The notes beneath the pieces are model-generated. The model worked only from the letters and a program-made list of their open reading frames with translations, did not search any database and was not told where the DNA came from. A DNA stretch of 64,000 nt from Phytophthora hibernalis (taxonomy: Eukaryota; Oomycota; Peronosporomycetes; Peronosporales; Peronosporaceae), in contig JAAKBF010000007.1 in NCBI GenBank assembly GCA_012656075.1, forward strand, positions 930,001-994,000, read 5' to 3'. This document shows, piece after piece, positions 1 through 8,605 of this stretch (position 1 is the first letter of the stretch; each line of letters starts with the position of its first letter). Made by a program: the position numbers and the translations under genes.

Positions 1-759
1 GTGACACGGGAATGGTCTCGGCTGGGTATAATAGTAAAAATAAAACGGCCGAAGTTATAACCTCGTCTTGTCCCCACCCGGGTATCGTACCCTCGGCCAT
101 TTAGAGCCGGCACCAGGATCTCCTACTGAGATCTGTTCACACTTGATATTTGTATTTGAATATAGGCTCTTAGAGCCGTACGAAAACCACAAATAAATCA
201 GCAGTCTTCCCCACAAGTCACCAAGGGTCAACTCTGTCTTCGGTAAGTCTAGCTAGCTTATCTTAGAGTCTGGATACGCTCGGCTACGTGGGATGCCTCT
301 CAACGAACCCAACGTACATTGAACCAAGGGTTTGTTGCTGGTCAGTCCAAGAGATTAGAGTGGCCGAATGTTAGAAGCGACGAGGACTGTCACCTTCCAT
401 ATATTATAATGGGACCGAGTGTTCCCGATATATTTCACTACCCGCCGAGGTTTTACCTCGGCAAACCAGTATTAGACTTGACAGCCGGTACCCTTCCTTC
501 TGAGGGACTACGGGGGTTCGCGTGATAGCGCAATATTGCATACTAGCCCTCGCTCATGGCTAGTGGTGCATGTTTGTGGGTTGAACTAATACAACCTAGG
601 TGTAGAGAGGGTTTACAACCAACCCGGCGTAAGGGATCGTTCCTGGTCTTCAGGTATTTATCCAACGCTCGTTGACCGTTGTAAGGAAGCGAGTGTTGTT
701 GGTGGGACTCATACCATTCGGTAGTGATATTTTCTGCGTATTCCTACACGACACGCGAA
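1..759. other. LTR-like non-coding sequence, no gene resolved
   Basis: No convincing coding region is visible. The composition and short hairpins resemble decayed LTR sequence of oomycete retrotransposons, but no LTR ends, target-site duplication or primer-binding site can be identified. Two small stem-loops stand out: an 8-bp stem with a 3-nt loop at 444-462 and a 7-bp stem at 542-564. A 68-codon open frame at 319-525 has no recognisable features. The LTR assignment is a guess from texture only. Confidence 0.25.
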
Positions 760-917
760 TTCTTCAACAAGTCCGTCGACATTGACACCTTTTCATTTGA
801 CAGGATTTGTGCCAGAGCGACACAACATTGCCGAAGAAGATGACATCGGCAGCGATGTCAGCTCAAGCGACAACGATTCAAACGATTCAAACGATGAAGA
901 CATCGTCAGCGACTAGA
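760..917 (+). pseudogene. Acidic C-terminal coding fragment, probably from a transposase
   Basis: The frame beginning after the tttgacag at 798-805 encodes about 35 residues ending in a strongly acidic, Ser/Asp/Asn-rich tail (EEDDIGSDVSSSDNDSND, then EDIVSD) and a TAG at 915-917. The stretch before 805 reads FFNKSVDIDTF in another frame, so the junction is either an intron acceptor or a one-base indel. A direct repeat of about 9 bp (acgattcaa) builds part of the tail. Acidic tails are common at the C-terminus of pogo/Tc5-type transposases, and such fragments lie nearby. No catalytic domain is present, so the family is inferred. Confidence 0.35.
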
Positions 918-984
918 TGATAGCAAGACAACATAAAAACACTTTTCCTATTTACCTCTAGTAGGTCGATGGTCTTGGCGTGGT

Positions 985-1250
985 GTGTAAGGCGTGGGCA
1001 AGCGCATGAATATGTCGTGCACGCCGCTCGTCCGGCCCCTGTGAAGATCAGGTAGACGTGGTTGTCGTGCTCCTGTGGCTTGCTTCTTCTTTAACAGATC
1101 AGCGTACTTGGTCAGGTGCAGCGTCATGAACGCCGCACCAAATCACACCAACAACGTGCCCTGCGTCTTCGTGATGTCGGGTGTGCGCCCTCCGCTTTGG
1201 CCGTGTAATCCGACAGGAATTCGTACTGCGCCTGACCCGCAGACAGCTTC
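985..1250 (-). pseudogene. Decayed coding fragment of unknown family
   Basis: Read on the minus strand, this stretch gives protein-like pieces in shifting frames: QYEFLSDYTAKAEGAHPDI, a hydrophobic FGAAFMTLHLTKYADLLKKK, and EHDNHVYLIFTGA. At least one stop and two frame changes separate them. I do not recognise the parent gene. It abuts the 119-bp segment shared with 4482-4601, so it may be a host gene fragment carried in or joined to a transposon, as the VDAC-like fragment at 3.7-4.5 kb seems to be. It could also be a chance reading. Confidence 0.25.
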
Positions 1251-1369
1251 GACACTTGCGGCAGTACGCCGTTCGTCGCACGTGAGGAAGATGACGACGT
1301 TGGGTGGTTGCCGCTCGATTTCGGCTGGTGGTGCGGGGATGTGGTAGATCGGATACGACCTCAGTTGTC
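1251..1369 (+). repeat. 119-bp segment, inverted copy of 4482-4601
   Basis: This segment and 4482-4601 are reverse complements, differing by about two substitutions and one C indel. Both copies keep an open frame encoding VAREEDDDVGWLPLDFGWW and CGDVVDRIRP or a one-residue variant of it. In both places the flanks differ immediately outside the shared block, so it is a discrete unit joined to two unrelated sequences. Confidence 0.75.
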
Positions 1370-1370
1370 C

Positions 1371-1404
1371 TCATGAGCCGCCATGAAACGATGGCGGCTC
1401 ATGA
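1371..1404. repeat. Perfect 14-bp-arm hairpin
   Basis: The arms at 1371-1384 and 1391-1404 are perfect reverse complements around a 6-nt loop (gaaacg). The hairpin starts two bases after the 119-bp shared segment and ends 32 bp before the stop of the transposase fragment on the minus strand. It could be a terminal structure of a mobile element. No function is shown by the sequence. Confidence 0.7.
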
Positions 1405-1435
1405 AGAGTTGCATCCACGATGACGACGCTGTAAA

Positions 1436-1791
1436 CTACTCATCACTGAGTCTACAGTAAGCAGCTGTATCTCTAGCTTTAAGCTTCAACGTCGTTCTCG
1501 AAACCGGTGCACCATTCTTCCGCAGTGTGTTTATCCATAACACAATTTCTTCTTCGGCTCTCTTAGAGAGCACTGTTGCCACTCCGCGCTGTCTTAAATT
1601 TAGATGGCGAGAATGCTCTGTTTTTTGCAAGCCAAATTGATATTTACTGTATTAGCGTACCACTTACTTATGAGCATTTGCTTTGCTCTGCGCGCTGTTC
1701 CTCCGTAGAACTGGTCAATGGCTTCACTCGGCGTGTGACACCCATCAATGATGTCAAGCAGCTCCTTCTTGTGTCGATTATCGACAGTCAT
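1436..1791 (-). pseudogene. pogo/Tc5-type transposase N-terminus (CENP-B-like HTH), frameshifted
   Basis: The start is an ATG at 1791 (MTVDNRHKKELLDIID) and the stop a TAG at 1436-1438. The first 50 or so residues (EAIDQFYGGTARRAKQ) resemble the first helix-turn-helix of the CENP-B/Tc5 group. After a frame change between about 1600 and 1630 the second half contains a Tc5/CENPB-type HTH signature (KRAEEEIVLWINTLRKNGAP, then VSRTTLKLKARD). In the family these domains bind the element ends and are followed by a DDE endonuclease, which is absent here. The gene is therefore both truncated and frameshifted. Confidence 0.6.
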
Positions 1792-1799
1792 TCGCTTGT

Positions 1800-2716
1800 A
1801 TTATTGTGCCTTTCACTCCTTTTGACTAAGCGGACCGAAAATACTATGTATGGCGTTCCCAGCCACGTTCGCCTATGCCATTTGATGGTTTCGACAGCGA
1901 CAGCAATAACAGCGACTTCAGCAGCGTTGATAGACTGTAAGCTTAACGTTTTTTACAGTCATCATGGAGAGATAACATTTAGTTTTAAAAACTTCTAGAT
2001 TTGACGTTCAAACAAATCTTCTGATGCAGGTAAGCCCTGTGTTGCTTCGTGCGGTGTGTGGACGTGTAGAAGAAACCTCCTTCACACCAGAGGGTACTTT
2101 GCAGTTATGTCAATGAGACCGATATCTGGGTATTAGAAACATACTATCCTATTCTCATTTACGAATTACCGAAAGAAAAGTTGAAAAAACTGTCTTCGAT
2201 AAGGGCTCGCTATTACTGCGAAGTACCAACGAGTGCTCATGGCTTTGGCTGCTGCCAAAGTCTCACATGACCTACACGCAGTATAGTGTCGAAGACGAGT
2301 GACTACAGCGAAACCACTCGCATCTTCTCCGGCGTGAGAAGCAGGTAGCTCCTCGAGGAGTTATGAGGAACGGTAACGGCCGTACGCAACCACCAGTCTA
2401 GATAGCCAAAACAAAGTTAGTAACCAACTGGGTCCCGGCGCGGTCGTGCTGTACTGCCACGCAGCGTAGCACTCACTTTCAAACTCACCCCTTCCAGTGA
2501 GCACGACAGCACAGTCTTCTCGGTCGTCCCCGCCTTGGTATTGCGCCAGGCACCGCACCAGTCTTCGACTCCTCCGTCATCTCCGCGTCTCGGCCTGCTC
2601 TTCCTCCGCCCACGTCAAGCTGACGAGTGTAGTGACATACAGCTCGCAGACTCATGGTATTGAAGATTTCACACAAGTTATGAGCCCAGCTACATCGCAA
2701 GCAGGATGAAGAAAAC
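1800..2716. other. No gene resolved
   Basis: No open frame in this stretch carries a recognisable motif. A perfect 12-bp palindrome (ctcctcgaggag) lies at 2349-2360. The stretch from about 2280 onward may be the leader or LTR of the copia-like remnant that follows, but no terminal repeat could be found. Confidence 0.4.
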
Positions 2717-3330
2717 ATGACCGAAGGTGAAGGTCACCAGCGTCAAGAGCCTGCAGTAAGTGACATACCCCTCGACGCCGTCTTGGGTAACACTGAGCAG
2801 AATAAACACTCATCAAATTTAATCAACCCGTTGGTGATCATCACCCACAGTCACCTGGGACACATATAGTCCCAGTGACCTCATTGGTGGAATCTTACCA
2901 AGAACGAGCCTTATTGGCGCATTATGTGGATGATTCCAGCGGCTCCTGTGCGAGGGACAAGACCAACCAGCAACTGAACATTCACCCATTCATAGCCCGA
3001 TCACAAGTATTCGATCCGTGATGTTCATGGTGGCCTGAAGACCGCCGAGATCGAGCAACGTCAACGTGGACCCGACCGTCCAGCAGATGGAAAACGTGGA
3101 CTCGGTGTGTAGCCGCAAGCCAATGCAGTGCAGCGCGGTAATGGAAAGGGTACTCATCCGCACCAGCGTGGTGGAAACTACAATAACAATAAGAGCAATG
3201 CAAACTCCCCTCAGATCAAAGCATGAGTTATGCTGACAAGATGGTAAAGAAGAAAAAACTCGAAATGTAATGCCTTCGGCAAGAAGGGTGTGGCGTTGGG
3301 TTTTGGGAGTGCTCGACCACCAGTTTATTT
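2717..3330 (+). pseudogene. Decayed copia-like gag remnant
   Basis: An ATG at 2717 opens a short polar frame (MTEGEGHQRQEPAVSDI) that stops within about 50 codons. Further on, a basic Gly/Asn-rich stretch (RGPDRPADGKRGLG, then HQRGGNYNNNKSNA at about 3160-3200) is followed near 3265-3310 by CNAFGKKG and a downstream FWEC. This resembles the basic tail and a degraded CCHC zinc knuckle of a Ty1/copia gag, with the second Cys changed to Phe. Stops and shifts are frequent. The call rests on texture and on the knuckle-like spacing only. Confidence 0.35.
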
Positions 3331-3407
3331 GCTGACGGGAAGTGACCAGCATGCTCTCATTGGCGGATTACGTTCCACGCGCCGCAGTGACCGTGGTAGT
3401 ATAGTGA

Positions 3408-3437
3408 CCTATCCCCTATTTCACAGTTCCGGGACAC
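3408..3437 (+). repeat. 30-bp inverted repeat, left copy
   Basis: The 30 bases here are the perfect reverse complement of 5382-5411. The inner part (cagttccgggacac) looks like the tip of a terminal inverted repeat. A related motif (cacagttccgggaca) recurs at 3588-3602. Together the two copies bracket about 2.0 kb holding the VDAC-like sequence and the pogo-type transposase N-terminus. Confidence 0.7.
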
Positions 3438-3649
3438 TTTTGGAGGAGCACAATGGGCCTACTTCCAGAGCGATTGAGATGACCGGACATACTCGTGTTC
3501 GCAATGTTTGTTGGTTATGTATTTGTCATGGAATTCGGCGAAACTAGTGCTAGAAGCTACGCTGAAGTTCACCCTCGATTGTGTCACACAGTTCCGGGAC
3601 AGTGCTACAGGTTGACGCTATATAGGACTTTTGTATGGGGCTCACCAGA

Positions 3650-4486
3650 TGAGAACTTCAACATGGGCTCCGATCCGCTCGCGGCATCATGATACTCTTG
3701 TGGCTGCAGCACTGGTTGGTATTGGAGGCCAGACGGACAAGTACGTGTGGACCCAGACCCTCCAGGGCGCTCAGGTTAACTTTGCTGAGGCCACTGGCAC
3801 CAAGTCCCATCCGGTTGACGAGGCCATTCGGAAGGCTTAGGCAGTTGACAAGATGGTAGAGAGCGTGCTCATGATGACTTTGAACAAGACCAAGACCTCC
3901 AACGGTATATCGTTCACGACCGAGGGCGATAAAGGCAACAACAAGGCTATCCTGGCCAAACTCGGGATCCTTCACGCAGAGCGCGAGAGCAGCGGCGTTG
4001 TGTGCAAGTAGCTGCTGGTGACCGGCTGTTCTCCAATGACGAGCTACCCAACGTCTTTACAAAAGGCCCTCGAGCTCACAGCCAAGGTCGAGGACGGCTC
4101 GTTCGCCAAGAACTCACGCCCAGCGCGTCGGCGCCTTCGGCTGGCAATTCCAGCAATCCAGCTACTCGGTGAACGGCTCAGTCGATCTGCATCAGCAACG
4201 CCGCCGTGCACAGCTTCGGCGATATGTTGGTGAGCACCCAGGTCGCCTTTAACTACAGCACATTGGCGGCCATGGACTGCAACGTGGCTCTGGGCTACGG
4301 CGCCAACGACACACGGGCGACGAAGAAGAAGTTCATCGCGCCGACCTCGGGCTTGTTCCACCACCACCTGTCCCAACGACACGGCGCTCTTCAACTACGC
4401 CATCAAGTCGGCCCAGCTAACGCTCAGCATGGATGGCCGCTACAACACCGCCAAGCTCGCCCCGTACGCCGGCAAGGTCGAGACAA
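3650..4486 (+). pseudogene. Mitochondrial porin (VDAC-like) pseudogene
   Basis: Pieces in all three plus frames read like a eukaryotic VDAC/porin beta-barrel. In order they are TDKYVWTQTLQGAQVNF, an in-frame TAG at 3838, KTKTSNGISFTTEGDKGNN near 3890-3930, ELTAKVEDGSFAKNS near 4070-4110, YSVNGSVDLH, FGDMLVSTQVAFNYS near 4220-4255, LGYGANDT, and AQLTLSMDGRYNTA near 4415-4450. The alternating polar/apolar strands and the GISFTTEG type strand match the porin family, which makes the outer mitochondrial membrane channel. There are at least one stop and three frame changes, and the last strands are missing where the sequence joins the 120-bp shared segment at 4482. Short inverted repeats flank it, which suggests gene capture by a transposon. 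Homology is by eye only. Confidence 0.5.
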
Positions 4487-4601
4487 CTGAGGGTCGTATC
4501 CGATCTACCACATCCCCGCACCACCAGCCGAAATCGAGCGGCAACCACCCAACGTCGTCATATTCCTCACGTGCGACGTACGGCGTACTGCCGCAAGTGT
4601 C
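4482..4601 (-). repeat. 120-bp segment, inverted copy of 1251-1369
   Basis: This is the partner of 1251-1369. On the minus strand it continues the open frame of the transposase N-terminus. On the plus strand it replaces the end of the VDAC-like sequence. It therefore sits exactly at the junction between two unrelated coding sequences. Confidence 0.75.
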
Positions 4602-5102
4602 AATTCTCGTAGTCAAATAATCAGGGCTTGGTGTCCGTGTAGATGCGCATGTGGCGTCACAGCTCGAAGGATCGACTTCTTGCCGCAGTGCACTTCGGTG
4701 CAGATGAACATGGGCCTTCCTGCGGCCGAAGTGATTCTTGTTGCTTTTGATGAACTTGACCAGCCACGAGTACGAAGGGAACGAGGCGGGGATTTCGCAT
4801 CGGTAGGGACTCTCTTCTACCACGCGTCGGACGAAAAGGCCGAGTTCAGGCGTAGTATAGCACTGCCCGCGCTTAGTGCGAGCGACAACTGACCGCAGCA
4901 CTCCAGCAACTTCTCCTTTAGTAAGGATGGGTAGCGGCCCGCACTTTGCGTTTATGGCGACTTCGCCTCTAGTACGTCGCTGGAGGGCGCTCTTGGTGAC
5001 CCCAAAGGAAGTGGCTGCCTTTCGAATCGACATTTTCTTCGTCGTGACAACTTCTACAGCCCTATCGAACTGAGTGCAGTTGGCGTCCTGTAACTCCGTC
5101 AT
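4602..5102 (-). pseudogene. pogo-type transposase N-terminus (HTH_psq plus CENPB HTH), truncated
   Basis: The best start is an ATG at 5100-5102 (MTELQDANCTQFDRAVEVV). Residues 10-40 contain a psq/CENP-B type HTH (KKMSIRKAATSFGVTKSALQ). Residues about 55-115 resemble the second CENPB HTH (PELGLFVRRVVEESPYRC, then SWLVKFIKSNKNHF). The open frame continues to 4440 through the shared 120-bp segment and into antisense VDAC-like sequence, so the natural gene ends near 4602. The DDE nuclease domain is absent. In intact elements this protein binds the terminal inverted repeats and catalyses cut-and-paste transposition. Confidence 0.6.
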
Positions 5103-5381
5103 GGGACACAGGAAGATCGTCGCCATCGAATATCGATGGAGAAGTTGCTGCACGAACAACGCACTTGATCCTGTTCCTGCCCTCGCCAAAAATAGAGCTG
5201 AAAAGGTAGACCAACTCGCACCTAGTCACCTTCTTCACCTGAGGTAAATGAAGCGATGCGGGGATTGCTGCGCTGTGGATACAGCCATGATCGAAGTCGT
5301 GCAAATGGTCTATTCCGAGCCGCTCAACGATACTGTCTGCGTTGTATTACTCTAGTGGCGACAGCTGTCCCAGAACTGTAG

Positions 5382-5411
5382 TGTCCCGGAACTGTGAAAT
5401 AGGGGATAGGT
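5382..5411 (-). repeat. 30-bp inverted repeat, right copy
   Basis: Perfect reverse complement of 3408-3437. A second imperfect copy of its inner motif (cagttctgggaca) lies just inside, near 5355-5372, so the right end has a doubled motif. If these are element ends, the element spans about 3408-5411. Confidence 0.7.
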
Positions 5412-5413
5412 AT

Positions 5414-5440
5414 CGGCCGGGTATAATAAACTCCCGGCCG
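5414..5440. repeat. Stem-loop beside the left edge of the 3-kb array
   Basis: Arms of 8 bp (5414-5421 and 5433-5440) enclose a loop containing tataataaa. A similar gggtataata motif occurs near position 24 of the window. The hairpin is in unique sequence just outside the tandem array. Confidence 0.5.
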
Positions 5441-5493
5441 TGGGAACCCTCGTTTAACATGTAAACCTAAATGGTAAAAAGGAATGAAAAGGC

Positions 5494-5565
5494 TACGCGA
5501 CGCGGACTCGAACCCGCAACCCCCAGATTCGAAGTCTGATACGCTATCCATTGCGCCAGCCGCGC
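5494..5565 (-). tRNA. tRNA-Arg(TCG), one-base deletion in T stem
   Basis: The 7-bp acceptor stem (with two G-U pairs), D arm and anticodon arm with loop CTTCGAA give anticodon TCG, reading CGA. One G is missing from the T stem compared with units 3 and 4, which leaves the T arm imperfect (72 nt instead of 73). Oligo-T runs directly after the 3' end on the minus strand fit a Pol III terminator. The lost base is in a G run and may be a consensus error. Confidence 0.75.
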
Positions 5566-5605
5566 TTAATTTATATCAGTACATACGTACCAAATATAAG
5601 TCTGC

Positions 5606-6290
5606 ATCAAACTCACGATATCGAGTCGCCACCAACCTAACCTTTCACCACAAAAGAAGCTCGTCCTGCTGGGACACTTGAACAAGTCGCCGTTACTCCG
5701 TCAATTTTATCATTTGAAGGTGCGGTTTCGACACGTGTATCCTAGGGAAGGGCGGGCGTGCGCAACACTTGCGATTTTGCACTCTATGAGCCACCCTGTA
5801 GCGTGCAAAAACGCGAGCGAAGACATGATTGGAGACCGACGAGAGGTGACCGTTGTCGACGCTAGTATGTTCGAGTATATTCTGCCCGAAGATCTGGACA
5901 GCAAGGTTGCCCTTAATGCTGCCTTCGCCCACCAGTCAGGCATGTTTCTCATGCCTGTTAACGTAGGTGGCTGCCATTGGTGTCTGCTAGTGATCGACTG
6001 TGGCACCACTTCAAAATCGGGGGTACCGCATACTCACGAAGCCGTGCAACACGTACATATCCGTGCTGATGACGGAGGATTACCGAATGTTCACGACCGA
6101 ACAAGCGTCAATCAGGCAAAATGACGGCAACAGTTGCGGTGTCATCGTCATCCATTTCATGGAAAGCTATATCTCTGACCGGGTTGTTACGCAGTCGTCA
6201 AGTTTCTTGATTCAGAACATCAGATTGACCTACTTCATCAAAGGGTTGAAAAGAGCGCACCCTGACAAAGCTTTGAATCTGTTTGGATAG
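5606..6290 (+). pseudogene. ULP1-like (C48) cysteine protease ORF, unit 1, frameshifted
   Basis: The C-terminal part holds the family signature QNDGNSCGVIVIHF (Gln and nucleophilic Cys region) and the central part holds GCHWCLLVID (catalytic His region). The family cleaves SUMO precursors and SUMO conjugates. The ATG used in other units at this point is ACG here. An extra A near 5810 and a five-base G run at 6018-6022 change the frame; seven (or four) Gs would join the His part to the Cys part. The YDS-type motif that supplies the catalytic Asp in the family is not visible. Unit 1 also has private substitutions, as expected at an array edge. Confidence 0.6.
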
Positions 6291-6405
6291 AAAAGAGAAG
6301 AAAATATTTTGCAACAATAAGGTTGACTAAATGGTTTTACAGCGAAGTACATCTCTAACATAATTAGTGTAATCTGCTTCCGACTTCATACTTACCGACA
6401 TCACG

Positions 6406-6782
6406 CTAGAAATGTATGAGCTCTACCACAATAAACGAGCAATACATTATTGCGCCAAGGTAGGACCATCGAGCCTTGGCACCGAAATCGAGTTGGTTCT
6501 CAACGAGAAGCAACGAGCAGCATAAGACGGTCGTCTTGATCCGACCTTCAAGGCCACCATAAATGTGCCTTGTCTCACAACCCTGCGGCAAAATGGTCAT
6601 GGTCGTTTGGTTGGTCTTCTTCGGCATCACGGAGTAGCACAACTCCATCAGGCTGCCGACCTTCCTTTATTCAGCAGAATGTCGTTCCTAGCCTCCAGTC
6701 CAATGATTTTCACCACACATGTCGGGGTTCTGTCACCCAGAACTTCCACACCCTTGGTATCTTGACCGGGAGCTTCACTCAT
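6406..6782 (-). pseudogene. SUMO/ubiquitin-like ORF, unit 1, frameshifted
   Basis: Same gene as 9399-9776, with one T missing from a run near 6660 (ttt against tttt). The frame breaks after NDILLNK, about residue 42, and resumes downstream. It is convergent with the ULP1-like ORF, with 115 bp between their stops. Confidence 0.35.
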
Positions 6783-6991
6783 ATCCCCCACGCATCCTAT
6801 CCTCGACCGCCACGTCCTGTATAACACGATCCTCTCGGCGGCGCTCAAACTATATAAATCGTTGTAAGTAAGTGTATGTGGTCACAGTGTGAGCACGCCA
6901 GTGCAGCAGCATCACGAAGCGCCTGGTTGTTTGTGCGCTTCTCGATGTCGTTGAGGTCTAAAGTGGCGTTCTATTTTGGTAATTATTGTTT

Positions 6992-7522
6992 TTATCCTAT
7001 ACAAGCCTGATATGCAGTAAGACGTCCTAACAAAGAGTCCGTCTGCCGGGGTGGTGCTGTGGCATCGTCTCTTGGGAGGCGGCCAAAAGCTGTGTCGAGG
7101 TAGTTATGGGTCGTGCTAGATGTGCCATCGCTTGGAAAATGGTATACTGTTGAGGTCTTCGACTTGGCCATGAATTTCGCTGCCGTGAGTGAGGACCGTG
7201 GTGGTTTGACCCACTGAACTGCAAAGAATATGTCGAGTGCGTTGTCCGTCGGTGGAATATCGGTTTTCTTGTGTTGAGCAGCCTCAAGGCTTTCAACTTG
7301 GAGGAGAATCTTGGCCGGGTTTGCCTTCTTAGCGATAATTTTAAGTCCTTGGTTCAGGAGGTACTTTCGTGGTATTAATTCGCGTTTCCTGCGAATCAAG
7401 AAGGAGGCTTCCGGCTGCATACAGAACCCAGACATCATCTTCCAGTCGGTATGTGAGCCAACCGCCACTGGGGGCTTGAGTGTACTGATGTGGTATCGAA
7501 ACATCCACATATCGAGCTGCAT
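6992..7522 (-). CDS. Hypothetical 176-aa ORF, unit 1
   Basis: I do not recognise this protein. It is intact and unchanged in units 1, 2 and 3. The N-terminal two thirds are basic with mixed hydrophobic stretches (RKYLLNQGLKIIAKKANPAK, ALDIFFAVQWVKPPRS). The last 50 residues are Ser/Thr/Asp-rich and low in complexity. No signal peptide or membrane segment is clear. It lies upstream of the SUMO-like ORF on the same strand. Between them, near 6845-6960, is another protein-like stretch (DLNDIEKRTNNQALRDAAAL), so the two could be exons of one gene. Identity between tandem copies does not prove selection. Confidence 0.45.
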   Translation of the reverse strand: MQLDMWMFRYHISTLKPPVAVGSHTDWKMMSGFCMQPEASFLIRRKRELIPRKYLLNQGLKIIAKKANPAKILLQVESLEAAQHKKTDIPPTDNALDIFFAVQWVKPPRSSLTAAKFMAKSKTSTVYHFPSDGTSSTTHNYLDTAFGRLPRDDATAPPRQTDSLLGRLTAYQACIG

Positions 7523-7815
7523 CGGTGCAGTTGTCGTTGTTGTTCACATCATGCTACGGTGGCACACTTCTAAGCAGTGACCTTGATCCGAGTTGCTGGG
7601 TGCGCTTCCATCCGCTGGACACAGCCATCACTTGAAATGTTCTAGCAGCCCATACTATGCTTTTCGTATCATCAACATGGGTTTGAAGAGCTTTGAATAC
7701 GAGGCTTCTCGATGTCGTTGTGACTGCTAGGGCCTAGAGTGAAGGTCCACTTAATATATGTACCAAACAAAAGGGCAGACAGTAAATTACGGGTTGGCAA
7801 TATATTTGCGATCGC

Positions 7816-7970
7816 GTATGTGGCGGAATGTGCCCCAAACGACAGGCACATACCATCACATACTCGTACCTTTTCATGCCTTGTGATCCTGTATGTGGCG
7901 ATATGTGCCTCAAACCACAGACACATACCGTCACATACTCGTACTTTTCATGCACGCGTATGTGGCAGCA
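7816..7970. repeat. 75-bp subrepeats with internal dyad symmetry, unit 1
   Basis: Three starts of gtatgtggc lie at 7816, 7891 and 7958. Each of the first two subrepeats is a nested dyad: GTATGTG pairs with CACATAC, and inside that TGTGCC with GGCACA, or TGTG with CACA. The second subrepeat differs in sequence but keeps the symmetry. Such blocks can be binding sites for a transposase or other protein. No gene is assigned here. Confidence 0.7.
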
Positions 7971-8067
7971 GCTTCCGCCTTTTTTAGATTGTCATTGGTT
8001 AAATAGTTTGTTGCTAAGGACTAAACGTTGTCAAGGACTAAGACCATACGGTAAAACGAAGCGACAT

Positions 8068-8407
8068 TACCGGATATTCTTTGTTAAGGGATACACCCCA
8101 CCGGAGGAGATACTACCCCGCTCCGTTTATGTACACCAAGTCGACCGTGACTCATACTCTTCTCCAAATTCTTCGTCTACCTCAGCTTCTTCAACTTCTT
8201 CATGTACAAACGATGGATATATTTCTTCTCCCATCTTCACCCCCTAGAGTCAAGCGGGGCAACCGACTGGTGGTGCACGCCCCATTGGAGAAGTGAATGT
8301 ATCCCTTAACAAAGAAAGCATCGTGTAGTGACTTGCTGACCTGTGATTGGCTAACCTGAGCCTGTATCCCATACGCGGGTGTTTTCCATAACAAAGAATA
8401 TCCGGTA
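8068..8407. repeat. Interrupted inverted repeat with a nested insertion, unit 1
   Basis: The left arm 8068-8094 pairs with a right arm that is split in two, 8299-8316 and 8390-8407. The two parts of the right arm share aacaaagaa at the break, as a target-site duplication around a ~74-80 bp insertion would. The 200 bp between the arms includes a Ser-rich open frame ending at 8247. Confidence 0.65.
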
Positions 8408-8484
8408 AGCTGCAAAGCACAAGACTTAGGACAGTATACAACTCGAAGGGTTTAAACCCAAATGGTAAAAAGGAATGAAAAGGC

Positions 8485-8556
8485 TACGCGACGCGGACTC
8501 GAACCCGCAACCCCCAGATTCGAAGTCTGATACGCTATCCATTGCGCCAGCCGCGC
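8485..8556 (-). tRNA. tRNA-Arg(TCG), one-base deletion in T stem, unit 2
   Basis: Same 72-nt form as unit 1, lacking one G of the T stem. Anticodon, acceptor and D arm are intact. Confidence 0.75.
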
Positions 8557-8605
8557 TTAATTTATATCAGTACATACGTACCAAATATAAGTCTGCATCA
8601 AACTC

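Noticed and set aside
2485..2718. 77-codon minus-strand open frame
   Set aside because: Low complexity, no motif, and in a region of decayed repeats.
5678..6124. 148-codon and 96-codon frames in unit 1 as two separate genes
   Set aside because: They carry the His and Cys regions of one C48 protease separated by a G-run frameshift, so they are one broken gene.
7672..7955. Minus-strand open frames over the dyad subrepeats
   Set aside because: They exist because the subrepeats are near-palindromic and mirror the plus-strand frames.
7828..8247. 139-codon (169 in unit 3) plus-strand open frame ending in a Ser-rich stretch
   Set aside because: It crosses the dyad subrepeats, the inverted repeat arm and a homopolymer indel. 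The Ser-rich end (SSPNSSSTSASSTSS) comes from a tct-rich tract. No domain is visible.
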